The position numbers were made by a program, and so were the translations under genes. Positions 8,849 to 17,695 of a stretch of 64,000 nucleotides of DNA are shown here, piece after piece. The stretch lies in contig CAVURM010000002.1 of assembly GCA_963743875.1 (NCBI GenBank), positions 124,001-188,000 of the forward strand. Reading direction: 5' to 3'. The stretch comes from RHKX01 sp963743875 (GTDB lineage: Bacteria > Actinomycetota > Thermoleophilia > Solirubrobacterales > 70-9). The notes under the pieces are model-generated. The model saw nothing but the letters and a program-made list of their open reading frames with translations, did not search any database and was not told the origin of the DNA. Every line of letters starts with the position of its first letter. The first letter of the stretch is position 1.

Positions 8849-10292
8849 GCACATCGCGGCTCCGGCGGCAGTGCTGACCGTCCTGGCGGCGATCCTCCTG
8901 ATCGGCGTCGGGTGCGGCGGCGGTGAGGAGACGGGGGTGGAGGCGACGGTCAGCGTCCCCGAGCCGATCGCCCCCGACAGCATCAGCTTCGACGACCTCG
9001 AGCCGTGTGCGGACCGCAACCTGCCGCCCGAGCTGCGGTGCGGGACCATCGACCTTCCCTACGAACGTTCGGATCCGTCGCTGGGCGAGATCCGGATCGC
9101 ATTCGCCGTGCGGCCGCGCGACGATCAGAGGGCGCCGTCCCGTGGCGCCATCATCGCAATCGAGGGCGGCCCCGGATACGGGTCGATCGGCAGCGCGAAG
9201 GGCTATATCCACACGTTCGGGGACCAACTGCGGCATCGGGATCTCGTCCTGGTCGATGCGCGCGGGACGGGATCGTCGGAGCCGATCGACTGTCCCGACA
9301 TGCAGAGCGGCCGCGCCACCGATGACGTTGGCATGGCCGCATGCGCCGATCTGCTCGGCCCGCGCTTCGACTCCTATCGCAGCGCCGCGGCCGCCGACGA
9401 CATCAATGATGTGCGCGCCGCCCTCGGCTACGACGAGGTGCAGGTCTACGGCGACTCCTACGGCACCTTCCTCGCCCAGTCCTATGCGTTCCGCCACGGC
9501 GACACCCTGGAGGCTCTCGTTCTCGACAGCGCCTACCCGGTAAGGGGGGAGAGCGGCTGGTACCCGAGCATCTGGCGGACCGGGATCAGGGGCCTCGAGA
9601 TCGCCTGCGAGCGCTCACCCGACTGCACCGGCGATGCCGGGGAGCGCCTCGACCGCTTCGTGGCCGAGCTGCGGGAGCGGCGTCTCAACGTCGGACCGCT
9701 TCTCGACGCGATCAGCGAGGCCGGGTTCTCCCCGCCCGAGAGCTACCTCACGATCGACCGGGCGATCACCGAATACCTGGCGGGGGACGAGCAGCGCTAC
9801 GAGGAGCTGACGAGGGAGGGGCACGTCGGGTTCGGCAAGCCGAGCGGCTATTCCGTCGGCCAGGAGCTGACGATCAGCTGCAACGACTACCCGATGATCT
9901 GGGACAAGGCCGCGTCGTGGGAGCAGCGGCGGGAGCAGCTCTCGGCCGCGATCGAGGAGTACCCGAAGGACGCTTTTGAGCCCTTCACCCCGGCGGAGGT
10001 CGCGCTGACTCCCGGCTATCCGTATCGGGAGTGCCTCGGAGCCCCGAGGCCCGGTGAGCTCTACGAACCCGCCGCCGCCGAATCGGCGCCGGCGCCGGAC
10101 GTGCCGGTCCTGGTCATCTCCGGCGAGCTCGATGACGTCACCTCACCGGCGGAGGGCAGGGCTGCCGCCCGGCTCTTCCCCAACTCCGAATTCTTCCTCT
10201 GGAGGAACGCCGGCCACGTTCAATCGCTCTACGACCCCGAGTCCTTGGGCGCGGTCCGGATCCGCGAGTTCCTCAGGGAGAAGGGCGGGTAG
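8820..10292 (+). CDS. Secreted alpha/beta-hydrolase lipoprotein, TAP-like
   Basis: A 490-residue exported hydrolase related to tripeptidyl aminopeptidases (S33 group). The N-terminus is a lipoprotein signal: basic start, hydrophobic VLTVLAAILLIG, then lipobox VGC. The catalytic elements are GDSYGTF near residue 210 (Ser nucleophile), GELDD near 434 (Asp) and AGHVQ near 464 (His). The last third matches the TAP-like C-terminal domain. It likely cleaves short peptides or esters on the outer face of the membrane. The ATG at 8820 gives a complete signal peptide and overlaps the ABC-F gene by 29 nt, suggesting coupled translation. A close paralogue is encoded at 32173-33618. Confidence 0.88.
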   Translation: MPRERLRRAEHIAAPAAVLTVLAAILLIGVGCGGGEETGVEATVSVPEPIAPDSISFDDLEPCADRNLPPELRCGTIDLPYERSDPSLGEIRIAFAVRPRDDQRAPSRGAIIAIEGGPGYGSIGSAKGYIHTFGDQLRHRDLVLVDARGTGSSEPIDCPDMQSGRATDDVGMAACADLLGPRFDSYRSAAAADDINDVRAALGYDEVQVYGDSYGTFLAQSYAFRHGDTLEALVLDSAYPVRGESGWYPSIWRTGIRGLEIACERSPDCTGDAGERLDRFVAELRERRLNVGPLLDAISEAGFSPPESYLTIDRAITEYLAGDEQRYEELTREGHVGFGKPSGYSVGQELTISCNDYPMIWDKAASWEQRREQLSAAIEEYPKDAFEPFTPAEVALTPGYPYRECLGAPRPGELYEPAAAESAPAPDVPVLVISGELDDVTSPAEGRAAARLFPNSEFFLWRNAGHVQSLYDPESLGAVRIREFLREKGG

Positions 10293-10306
10293 TTCCCGCC
10301 GTTCGC

Positions 10307-11536
10307 CTACTTCCCGGGCAGCTGCTGCTCGAAGAAGTCCATCGCGTCGTCCTCGGCGGCAGCCACGATCTCGCCGTGGGTGATGCCGGGGTAGACCTTG
10401 TAGTCGACGGTGTCCCTGAGGTCGATCAGCTCGGCGTTGAGTGAGTCGGTGTAGGACGGGAACACGGTCGTGTCCGCGGTGCCCTGGGCCAGCAGAACGG
10501 GCGGGCCGATGTCGACCGCCGGGTTCATCTCGGCGAGCACGTCGGCGAACGCCGGGGTGGAGTCGACGGGGTCCTTGAGCAGCGTCGAGGGCGCGATGCC
10601 GCCGAAGCTGTCGGGCTCCGACAGCTGCGCCAGGCAGGTCTGGTCGACCTGCGGGTAGAGGGCGACGGCGGGCGGGTTCAGGAGCTCGTCGACGTCGATG
10701 TCCGACGAAGTCGTCGAAGCGCCCTCGAAGATCAGGGCCGCCAGGGCCGAGAGGCCGCTGGGGCTGGTCAGCGCGGGCAGCAGCTGCGCCTGCTGGAGGA
10801 TGTGTGAGGCTGGGGCGTAGGAGACCGTGCCCTTCAGCTTCAGCTTCGGCGTCCACGAGTCCGCCAGGCTGGCGGCGAACAGTGCCGACTGGCCGCCCTG
10901 TGAGTGGCCGGCGATCAGGAACTTCTTGCCGATGCTCGGCTTCAGCTGCTGCGCGGCGGAGACGATGTCGAGGACACCACGGCCCTCGGCCTCGCCGATT
11001 AGGTAGGGGTGGGGGCCGGGAGTGCCGAGCCCCTGGTAATCGGTCTCGACGACGGCGTAGCCGGCATCGATCCAATCCTGGAGCTGGGGGTGGACGTAGG
11101 CGACGTAGGGGGCGACGACGCTGGTCGGCCGGACTCTCGTTGGAGCGCAGGAATCGGCTGCACCGGTGGTGCCGTGGGCGTAGCTGATCACGGGCCAACC
11201 GCTCTTGGGAGCCTTGCCCTTGGGGATGCTGACCGAGCCGGAGACGGCGATCCGATCGCCCTGCGGGCTCTTCGACGTGTAGAGGATCGTCTTGTTGATC
11301 TTGGCGCCTTCGATCGGGGCGAGTTTGGTCGCCTCCCGCTGCCAGATGATCTTGCCGTGACCCTTGGGCATGTTCTTCGGCGGCTTGTAGAACGCGCCGC
11401 CCTTCGGTCCCTGCTTCACCTTCGCGCTGGCGGAGGTCGCGTTCATCGAGGCGATCAGCCCGGCCGCGATCAGGATCGCGGCCGCGAGCATCAAGGCGAT
11501 TCGGGATGGAAGGTGGGACTTCGGCAAGGCGTGCAA
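10307..11536 (-). CDS. Secreted lipase-family alpha/beta-hydrolase
   Basis: A 409-residue exported protein resembling the secretory lipase family (PF03583). A signal peptide is clear: SHLPSR, hydrophobic IALMLAAAILIAAGLI, then an Ala/Ser-rich cleavage region. Catalytic elements are GHSQGGQSALFA (Ser), GTADTTVFPSYTD (Asp) and GITHGE (His); SYAHGTTG is the oxyanion-region loop. It probably hydrolyses lipids or esters outside the cell. The start is a TTG at 11536 because AGGAG lies 8 bases upstream; an in-frame ATG at 11578 has no such site and adds 14 unlikely residues. It converges with the TAP-like gene, 14 bases away. Confidence 0.87.
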   Translation of the reverse strand: MHALPKSHLPSRIALMLAAAILIAAGLIASMNATSASAKVKQGPKGGAFYKPPKNMPKGHGKIIWQREATKLAPIEGAKINKTILYTSKSPQGDRIAVSGSVSIPKGKAPKSGWPVISYAHGTTGAADSCAPTRVRPTSVVAPYVAYVHPQLQDWIDAGYAVVETDYQGLGTPGPHPYLIGEAEGRGVLDIVSAAQQLKPSIGKKFLIAGHSQGGQSALFAASLADSWTPKLKLKGTVSYAPASHILQQAQLLPALTSPSGLSALAALIFEGASTTSSDIDVDELLNPPAVALYPQVDQTCLAQLSEPDSFGGIAPSTLLKDPVDSTPAFADVLAEMNPAVDIGPPVLLAQGTADTTVFPSYTDSLNAELIDLRDTVDYKVYPGITHGEIVAAAEDDAMDFFEQQLPGK

Positions 11537-11673
11537 GTTCGGTTCTCCTGATCGGATCTGTGAAGACTGGTTCGACAACTTTAGTGCGGTCCTTTAGCAC
11601 CGGCGCCGGTGCCAAGTGTCGATCGGCGGTCGGACGCCTCTCCCCCGGAGCCCGTCCGGCCTATGATCGTGGC

Positions 11674-12147
11674 GTGACCCAGGAGGCCCCGAAGACCTGG
11701 ATTCTGACCGGATCGCTGGAGAACTTCCGAATCAACGTTGAGCGGAGTTTCGACGTGATCGGACTCAAGGAACGACGCGTCAGGCAGGCCGAGCAGTTCC
11801 AGCCCGACGACCTGGTGATCTTCTACGTGACCGTGGTCAAGGCCTTCGGCGGGATCGCGCGGGTGCTCTCACCGATGTTCGAGGACCGCGAGCCGATCTG
11901 GCCCCAGGGCAAGAAGAAGGTCCACGAGGACTATCCCTGGCGGGTTCAGGGTGAGCCCGTGTTGGTGCTCGACGAGGATGATTTCGTCCCCGCCGAGTCG
12001 TTGCTGGGTGAGATGGAACACCTTTCGAAATGGCCCGCGGAGCATTGGACGCTGGCCTTTCAGGGGCAGTTACGGACCGTCTCCGATGCGGATTCTGGGT
12101 TGCTCGAGGCGCGGATGTCGGCGGCTGCTCGTACTGCCAAGGCCTAA
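11674..12147 (+). CDS. EVE domain protein
   Basis: A 157-residue soluble protein resembling EVE (PUA-like) domains, which bind modified bases in DNA or RNA. Visible family traits include WILTGSLENFRIN at the start, then DDLVIFYVT, FGGIARVLSPMF and YPWRVQGEPVLVL, and a late LSKWPAEHWTLAFQGQLR with conserved aromatic residues for base recognition. The GTG at 11674 is chosen because the domain begins a few codons later; the longer frame from 11506 overlaps the divergent lipase promoter. It is followed by a palindromic repeat block and then a convergent exporter gene. No restriction-modification genes are nearby. Confidence 0.82.
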   Translation: MTQEAPKTWILTGSLENFRINVERSFDVIGLKERRVRQAEQFQPDDLVIFYVTVVKAFGGIARVLSPMFEDREPIWPQGKKKVHEDYPWRVQGEPVLVLDEDDFVPAESLLGEMEHLSKWPAEHWTLAFQGQLRTVSDADSGLLEARMSAAARTAKA

Positions 12148-12150
12148 TCG

Positions 12151-12410
12151 GGGCCCGGAGCGGCAGAGGTCCATCGGGCACGACTCGCTGCGCTTCGCGC
12201 TGACTGCCCGCTGGACCTCCACCGCTCCGCGCCCTGAGTAGCGCTGACCCTCGGGCGTACTTGGTGTGGGTGGACCTCCGCCGCTCGACGCCCTGGGCCA
12301 CCGACGGGCGGAGGCGCCGCCTCCGCACTTCGTGCTGAGTGTCGGCGGCACCTCCACCCGTCGGTGGCCCTGTGTAGCGCTGAAGCCGGGCGCGGTGGGT
12401 CTGGGTGGCC
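12151..12410. repeat. Tandem pair of long hairpins between convergent genes (repeat block A)
   Basis: This block fills most of the gap between the EVE gene and the exporter gene. Hairpin 1 has arms 12151-12180 and 12205-12234, pairing at 26 of 30 positions. Hairpin 2 has arms 12295-12324 and 12341-12370, also pairing at about 26 of 30. Each is followed by GTAGCGCTGA (12238-12247 and 12374-12383) and a GTGGGT-rich tail, so the unit is a diverged tandem duplication of about 140 bp. The loop of hairpin 1 (CTCGCTGCGCTTCGCGC) resembles the loop in the block near 41.2 kb. No coding potential is evident. It may act as a bidirectional terminator or as a mobile palindromic repeat. Confidence 0.8.
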
Positions 12411-12438
12411 GGGGTCTCCGGGAGTCGAGTTGGGTGGG

Positions 12439-13299
12439 TCAGCGGTTGGCGGTTGCCAGGTAGGAGCCGCCGATGATCAGGGGGAGGCCGACCAACGCTC
12501 CGAGGCCCGGCGACTCGCTGAGCACGATCACGCCGGCGGCGAGGGCGATGATGGGGGCGATGTAGGTGATCACGAGCGCCCGGCTCGGGCCGACCTCGAT
12601 GACCAGCGAGCCGAACAGGACGAACGCCGCGGCCGTGCAGAACAGGCCCAGCGTCACGATCGATCCGATCGCCGACGCCGTCAGCGCCCCATCCGGCGGC
12701 GCCACCGCGGCAAGTGGGGTGAGCACGATCGCCGCGATCGTCAGCGCCGCGGCCATGATCGCCCTGGGGTCGAGATCGGCGAGCTTGACCTTCAGCATCA
12801 TCGGCCCGGCCGCGTAGCCGACGGCGGCGATCAGGATCGCGATCGCCCCGACCACCTCGTCGCCGTCGCCCGCGATGTCGACCCCGACCAGTGCGATCAC
12901 CCCGGCGAACCCGATCAGCAGGCCGATCAGCCGCCGCCCCTGAACCCGCTCGCTATGAACGAAGCCGATCGCCAGCACGGCCACGATCAGCGGCGTCGCT
13001 GCGATCAGGATCGCGGCGACCGAGGAGCTGACGTGTTGTTCGCCGAACGCGATCAACGGGAACGGGATGGCGATCTCGACGATCGCGTACGCGATCAGCC
13101 ACCGGGCACGGCCACGTAGGGAGCCGAACAGTCCGGCCCGCCAGGCGATCGGAATCAGGACGAGCGCTCCGAGCACGACCCTGGCCCAGGCGAGGAATCC
13201 CGGGGGCACGCCGTCGTCGACGGCGATGCTGATGAAGAGGTACGGGATCCCCCAGAGGAACGAGACGATCGCGAACGACGTCCACGCCCGCGGGCTCAA
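12439..13299 (-). CDS. EamA-family (DMT superfamily) transporter
   Basis: A 286-residue integral membrane protein with about ten hydrophobic segments in two EamA-like halves. Typical traits are WGIPYLFI in helix 1, the AWARVVLGALVLIP segment in helix 2, PLIVAVLAIGF ending the first half, and TYIAPIIALAAGVIVLSE near the end. Such proteins export metabolites or amino acids; the substrate is unknown. The start is a TTG at 13299 that overlaps the upstream stop as TTGA, so translation is probably coupled to the DUF3159 gene. It ends next to repeat block A. Confidence 0.88.
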   Translation of the reverse strand: MSPRAWTSFAIVSFLWGIPYLFISIAVDDGVPPGFLAWARVVLGALVLIPIAWRAGLFGSLRGRARWLIAYAIVEIAIPFPLIAFGEQHVSSSVAAILIAATPLIVAVLAIGFVHSERVQGRRLIGLLIGFAGVIALVGVDIAGDGDEVVGAIAILIAAVGYAAGPMMLKVKLADLDPRAIMAAALTIAAIVLTPLAAVAPPDGALTASAIGSIVTLGLFCTAAAFVLFGSLVIEVGPSRALVITYIAPIIALAAGVIVLSESPGLGALVGLPLIIGGSYLATANR

Positions 13300-13967
13300 G
13301 GTGCAGGGGATCCCGGCCCTGGCCGGAGCTCACCTATGGTCGAGCGGAGCAGCAGGTACGACAGCCACACGGCGAAGGCGAAGAGCGGGATCCCGGTGAC
13401 GACCCGGGCCACGGCCAGCGGACCGACGAGGCCCGACAGGTAGAGCGGGAGTTGGATCGAAAGCCGGAAGGCGAACAGGCCCACCCAGATCCAGCTCGCC
13501 TTGCTGTAGGCGCGGCGGCGATCGTCGTCCTGGTACCAGCTGCGGCCCTCGCCGGTCACGGCCGAGAGGATCAGCCCGAGCAGCGGCCGGCGAACCGCGA
13601 TCGAGATCAGATACGCGAGGCAGGACGCGATGTTGATCAGGATGCCCGGCAGAAAGAAGTCCTCGGCATTCCCGGTTCGGGTTGCGACGAACGCCCCGAA
13701 GGCGACCCCGATCACGCCGGAGAGCGCGAACTGCGTCGTCTGACGGCGGATCAGGCGGGCGGCTGCGAGCACTGCGCTGATCGCGACGGCGACGATCCCC
13801 CCGATCAGCACATCGCGGCCGGAGGCCGTCCAGACGATCGTGAAGGCGATGAAGGGAAGCGTCGATTCGGCGATGCCGAGCCAGCCTCCGACCACGTTGA
13901 GAAGCGACGGCGGGCCGACCCCGTCGACTTCCTCGACCTGCTCGATCCAGCGCGGTTGCGGATTCAT
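13296..13967 (-). CDS. DUF3159 family membrane protein
   Basis: A 223-residue integral membrane protein resembling DUF3159, an actinobacterial family of unknown function. Family-like pieces are GGWLGIAESTLPFIAFTIVW, ARLIRRQTTQFALSGVIGV, DFFLPGILINIASCLAYLIS, RRPLLGLILSAVTGEG and RRRAYSKASWIWVGLFAFR. About six hydrophobic segments are seen. The ATG at 13967 lies 26 bases from the divergent start of the membrane protein at 13994, so a shared promoter region is short. It overlaps the downstream EamA gene by 4 nt. Confidence 0.85.
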   Translation of the reverse strand: MNPQPRWIEQVEEVDGVGPPSLLNVVGGWLGIAESTLPFIAFTIVWTASGRDVLIGGIVAVAISAVLAAARLIRRQTTQFALSGVIGVAFGAFVATRTGNAEDFFLPGILINIASCLAYLISIAVRRPLLGLILSAVTGEGRSWYQDDDRRRAYSKASWIWVGLFAFRLSIQLPLYLSGLVGPLAVARVVTGIPLFAFAVWLSYLLLRSTIGELRPGPGSPAP

Positions 13968-13993
13968 GAGGAGGTGACGCTAGCGTTCCCGCG

Positions 13994-15673
13994 ATGCCAC
14001 AGGGAGATACCGAGCGGGGTGAGCGCCTTGCACGTACCGCCCTGATCGCGGCGATGGCCCTTTCAGCGCTGACGATCCTCCTGCTCGGGCGCAGCCTGAC
14101 CTTCTGGAGCGACGAGCTCGATTGGCTGACGTTCGGTGGCGACTTCGGCACCTCCAGCCTGCTGACCCCGCATGGCAGCCACCTGATTGCCACCACCCGG
14201 GTCATCTACGAGGGCCTGCCCAGGATCTTTGGCACCAGCTACCTGCCGTTCCGAATCCTCGCGATCCTCTGCCTTCAGGCCGGCGCGGTGCTCGTCTTCA
14301 TCCTCGTGCGTCGCCGGATGGGCGCCGTGGTGGCGGTTTTCCCCGCGATCATCCTGCTCTTCTTCGGCTCGGGGCAGGACATGACCATGTCGCCACTCGG
14401 GATCCCGTTCACACTCTCGATCGCGCTCGGGCTGGGAGCCCTCGTGCTGGTCGAGCGAAACCACTTCCGAACCGATCTCCTCGCCTGCCTCTTGCTGATT
14501 CTCTCGGGCCTGTCGCACAGCTTCGGCACGATCATCGCCGGCGGCGTGCTCGTCTATCTGCTCCTCGAGCGGAGCCGCAGGCGGGAGGCCTGGATCGCGA
14601 TCGTGCCGTTGGCACTCTGGATCGCGTGGTGGGTGTGGGCGCAGCAGTTCGACCAGGGGATCGCGTCGAGCGGGAACCTGTTCGGCGCGCCCATCTTCAT
14701 CGTCGAGGCGGCGGGGGCGGCGATCGAGGGGATCCTGGGGATCCCGGTCGGCGCCGACCCGATCCCGGAGTGGATGGCGGCCTCGGTCCGGGTGGTCTTC
14801 GGCATCGTCGCGGTGGCCCTCATGGCCCTGCTCGCGGTGCGCCTGCGACGCGGCGGCTCCACCCCCTGGACGTGGGCCTACCTGGCCACCGCGTTTGCGT
14901 TCTGGTTCGGCATCGCGCTCTCCGAGGGGGAGGGGCGGGAGTCGACGACCCCGCGATACCTCTACTTCGGGGCGATCATGATCATCCTGATTGCGGCCGA
15001 GTTGATGCGCGGTCGGCGGATCCCGGCCCGATTCGTCCCTCCACTGATCGCGGTGTTCGCTTTCGCCCTTGCCTTCAACGTCGGCCTGATGTTCAACGCC
15101 GTCTCAGGTTTCAACGAGGAGGCCGCGCACGTAAGGGCCACGATCGCCGTGGTCGGGTTCAACGCCGACAGCATCGAACCGGCGACGAAGCTCGGCGAGC
15201 TCGATCTCCCCGGCGCCGGGCAGGTGCCCTCCTCGGTCGGCGCCCTCGATGAGTTCGCCGAGGAGGTCGGTTCGACCGGGTTCAGCCTGGAGGAGCTGTG
15301 GGAGCAACCTGAGGACGTCAGGCTCGGCGCCGATCTCGCGCTCGTACGGGCGTTGCAGGTGGCCGCGACCCCGGTCCCGCGTAACGCCGTTTCGAAGCGC
15401 TGCGAGACGTTCAACCCCGGCAGCGACGGCTATTCCAACTTTCCGCTGGAGGGCGGCGTGAGCCTGATCCGGTTGTCCGGCGACACCGGGGAGCCCGGAG
15501 CGACGCTCTCGATTGGTCGCTACGCCAGCCTCGCCTCGGTCCCGGTCGGCGAGCTCACCGAGGGTTCGGCCGTTGCCGTGCTACTGCCCGACGACGAGGT
15601 CCCGGACGTCTGGCTCGGCCGCGCCGCCGGCCGGATCGAGGTCTGCGACCCCGTGCGGACGCTCTCGCCCTGA
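13994..15673 (+). CDS. Polytopic membrane protein, GT-C glycosyltransferase-like
   Basis: A 559-residue protein with about eleven hydrophobic segments between residues 15 and 370 and a soluble C-terminal domain of about 180 residues. After the first helix comes FWSDELDWLTF; an acidic motif in this first outer loop is typical of GT-C enzymes that move sugars from lipid-phosphate donors. A His (TPHGSHL) follows, as in many such proteins. This suggests a role in cell-envelope glycosylation, but no substrate can be named. The ATG at 13994 is divergent from DUF3159. A frameshifted remnant related to its middle part lies directly downstream. Confidence 0.65.
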   Translation: MPQGDTERGERLARTALIAAMALSALTILLLGRSLTFWSDELDWLTFGGDFGTSSLLTPHGSHLIATTRVIYEGLPRIFGTSYLPFRILAILCLQAGAVLVFILVRRRMGAVVAVFPAIILLFFGSGQDMTMSPLGIPFTLSIALGLGALVLVERNHFRTDLLACLLLILSGLSHSFGTIIAGGVLVYLLLERSRRREAWIAIVPLALWIAWWVWAQQFDQGIASSGNLFGAPIFIVEAAGAAIEGILGIPVGADPIPEWMAASVRVVFGIVAVALMALLAVRLRRGGSTPWTWAYLATAFAFWFGIALSEGEGRESTTPRYLYFGAIMIILIAAELMRGRRIPARFVPPLIAVFAFALAFNVGLMFNAVSGFNEEAAHVRATIAVVGFNADSIEPATKLGELDLPGAGQVPSSVGALDEFAEEVGSTGFSLEELWEQPEDVRLGADLALVRALQVAATPVPRNAVSKRCETFNPGSDGYSNFPLEGGVSLIRLSGDTGEPGATLSIGRYASLASVPVGELTEGSAVAVLLPDDEVPDVWLGRAAGRIEVCDPVRTLSP

Positions 15674-15688
15674 GCGGCTCGGCTGCGG

Positions 15689-15956
15689 ATGATCGAGGCC
15701 GCCGGCGCTGCGATCGAGGGTGCGGTCGGGATCCCACCCGAGTTCGCAACCGCTCGAGGCCCTCGAGACCGGCTTCGGCCTTCTCTTCGACTCGGTGGCG
15801 ATCGGGGCTGTGGCGGCTCTCGCGGTCCGTCTCAGGCGCGGCGGCGACTCCCGGCTCTGGCTACACCGCGATCGCGCTGATCTTCTGGGCCGGCATCGCT
15901 GGCGGACCCGGAGGAAATTCCCCCTGAGCTCCGGCGCGAACCTGATCGTTTCCTGA
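15689..15956 (+). pseudogene. Decayed fragment related to the upstream membrane protein
   Basis: Three reading frames in turn give segments resembling consecutive parts of the preceding gene. MIEAAGAAIEGAVGIP (frame from 15689) matches IVEAAGAAIEGILGIP; SVAIGAVAALAVRLRRGG (frame from 15720) matches GIVAVALMALLAVRLRRGG; and SGYTAIALIFWAGIA (frame from 15856) matches TWAYLATAFAFWFGIA. Order is kept and spacing is close to that in the intact gene except for about 10 codons missing. At least two frameshifts and a stop separate it from function. The nucleotide match is loose, so this is an old paralogue remnant rather than a recent duplication. Confidence 0.72.
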
Positions 15957-16001
15957 GCCGCATCCCCGCGGTCGTCCGGGATCGGGGAGAATCCGGCGCG
16001 A

Positions 16002-16307
16002 ATGGCGATCTGCACCCTCACCTACACCTACGTCGACGGGATGCTCGAGCGGCGCAAGCCACACCGCGCGGACCATCTCGGTCGGGTCGAACGGTTCTCG
16101 GCCGAGCGCGGGCTGGTGATCGCGGGAGCCACCGGGAATCCGCCGACGGGCGCCCTGTTCGTCTTCGAGGACGACGAGGATCCCGCCGCGGAGGCGCAGG
16201 CCTTCGTCGACGGCGATCCCTACGTCGCGGCCGGCCTCGTCGTCGAGTCTTCGGTCGACCCCTGGACCGTGGTCGCCAGCCGGCCGTTCGCCCGGTCGGA
16301 ATCCTGA
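16002..16307 (+). CDS. YciI-like domain protein
   Basis: A 101-residue cytoplasmic protein with the YCII-related fold (dimeric alpha/beta barrel). It shows the family order: an opening strand, R-x-x-H-x-x-H-like HRADHLGRVERFSAERGLVIAGAT, then ALFVFEDD, AQAFVDGDPYVAAGLV and a final strand WTVV. The conserved His and the FVDGDPYVAAG segment are the expected active-site area. The function of these proteins is mostly unknown. The ATG at 16002 is the first good start. It follows the decayed fragment and precedes the hydrolase fusion gene by 122 bases. Confidence 0.88.
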   Translation: MAICTLTYTYVDGMLERRKPHRADHLGRVERFSAERGLVIAGATGNPPTGALFVFEDDEDPAAEAQAFVDGDPYVAAGLVVESSVDPWTVVASRPFARSES

Positions 16308-16429
16308 GGCGCATGACGGCGACAGCGCCGGCGATCGGCGGTCACGAGATCTGCTCCGAGCTCCGCAAACTGCTCACTTAAGCGACCCCGACAGCTCCGC
16401 CGACCCCCACGAGGGGTATTTTGGACGGG

Positions 16430-17608
16430 ATGGGTACTGCAACCGCCGAGCCTTCGGAGACAGCGATCGAGGCCCTCGAGGATCTGGCCGCCCGGTTCGA
16501 GCCGGCCGATCTCGATGTACCCGGCGGCTCAGCCCGGATTCGTTTGGAGGTCACCGACGGCCGGGATTGCGACGCGATCATCGAGCTGCCGAACCTCCAT
16601 CTGGGGCCGCCGTCGGGTACGCCTGACGCGCGCCTGAGTGCCGACACCCGGACCTGGGAGGCGATCGCCGAGGACGTGTCGGGCGGCATGGATGCGTTCC
16701 GTCGCGGGCGACTCCGGATCCGCGAGAACCTTCATCTCGGCGTCGGCTTTCTCGCCGCAACGACGGGGTCCGCCGATCCGGGTCGCCTGCGCTTCGGCCG
16801 GATCGAGACCGCCAACCACGACATCGCCTTCTGTGAGGCGGGAGAGGGCCCGCCGCTGATCTGCCTCCACGGCCTCGGTGGAACGAAGGCTTCTTTTCTA
16901 CCCACGTTGTCCGCGCTCGCGCCCCAGGGGCATCGAGTCATCGCAATCGACCTGCCGGGTTTCGGCGACTCGGACAAGCCCCACAACGCTCCCTTCGACG
17001 CCCCCTGGTATGCCGAGGTTGTGGTCGAGGTCCTGTCGGCGCTCGGCCTCGAGCGCGCCAGCTACGCGGGCAACAGCATGGGCGGCCGGATCGCGATCGA
17101 GCTCGGCATCTCCCACCCCGATCGCGTCGAGCAGCTCGTTCTGCTCGCGCCCGCGCTCGCCTGGCTCAAGGAGCGTCCGTGGAAGTGGCTCCTTCAGGTT
17201 CCCCTACCCCGGCTCGGCTACCTCCAGCCGACACCGCGCCGCCTGGTCGAGCCGGTCGTCCGCAAGCTCGTCCCGGGCGGTGAGAACGGTTGGACCGCCG
17301 CCGGAGTCGACGAGTTCCTCCGCGCCTACCTGACTACCTCCGGTCGTTACGCGTTCTACGAGTGCCTGCGCAACATCTACCGCGACGAGCCATACGGCGA
17401 GCAGGGCTTCTGGACCCGGCTCAAGAAGCTCGGCCCCAGGGCCCTCTTCGTCTGGGGTTGCGAGGACGTCCTCGTCCCCATCTCGTTCATGCGCCACGTC
17501 GAGCGTGCACTCCCGAGTTCCGTCCACCTGGAGCTCGATTGCGGCCACGTTCCCCAGCTCGAGCGTCCGGAGGCGACGCACGAGGCGATGGAGGCGTTTC
17601 TGGGCTAG
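16430..17608 (+). CDS. SCP2-like domain fused to alpha/beta-hydrolase
   Basis: About 392 residues. The first 115 residues resemble a sterol-carrier (SCP2-like) lipid-binding domain: ALEDLAARFEPADLDVP, a strand DAIIELPNLHLGPP and DVSGGMDAFRRGRLRIRENL. The rest is an alpha/beta-hydrolase: CLHGLGGTKASF (oxyanion loop), DLPGFGDSDKP, GNSMGG (Ser nucleophile), FVWGCEDVLVP (Asp) and DCGHVPQLERPE (His). A lipid or ester substrate delivered by the carrier domain is a reasonable guess. GAGGGG at 16411-16416 sits 4 bases before a TTG at 16421 and 13 before the ATG at 16430, so either start is possible. It converges with the RiPP-locus ABC permease. Confidence 0.82.
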   Translation: MGTATAEPSETAIEALEDLAARFEPADLDVPGGSARIRLEVTDGRDCDAIIELPNLHLGPPSGTPDARLSADTRTWEAIAEDVSGGMDAFRRGRLRIRENLHLGVGFLAATTGSADPGRLRFGRIETANHDIAFCEAGEGPPLICLHGLGGTKASFLPTLSALAPQGHRVIAIDLPGFGDSDKPHNAPFDAPWYAEVVVEVLSALGLERASYAGNSMGGRIAIELGISHPDRVEQLVLLAPALAWLKERPWKWLLQVPLPRLGYLQPTPRRLVEPVVRKLVPGGENGWTAAGVDEFLRAYLTTSGRYAFYECLRNIYRDEPYGEQGFWTRLKKLGPRALFVWGCEDVLVPISFMRHVERALPSSVHLELDCGHVPQLERPEATHEAMEAFLG

Positions 17609-17669
17609 TCCCCTCGGTCCGGTGAGCCGACCCCGATGGCGGATTTGTACGCGGGGAGAGTCAATATCT

Positions 17670-17681
17670 GCCACGCGTGGC
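17670..17681. repeat. 12-bp perfect palindrome between convergent genes
   Basis: GCCACGCGTGGC lies in the 87-base gap between the stops of the hydrolase fusion gene and the ABC permease gene. It has no loop, so it is a weak hairpin and could equally be a protein-binding site. Confidence 0.3.
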
Positions 17682-17695
17682 GACGGTGCGTGTGC

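Noticed and set aside
12364..13119. 251-codon frame opposite the EamA transporter
   Set aside because: Low-complexity Asp/Arg/Gln composition, an antisense product of a hydrophobic gene.
16313..16381. 22-codon ATG frame after the YciI gene
   Set aside because: Start to stop is intact but there is no ribosome site, no repeat of the frame and no family resemblance; chance is likely.
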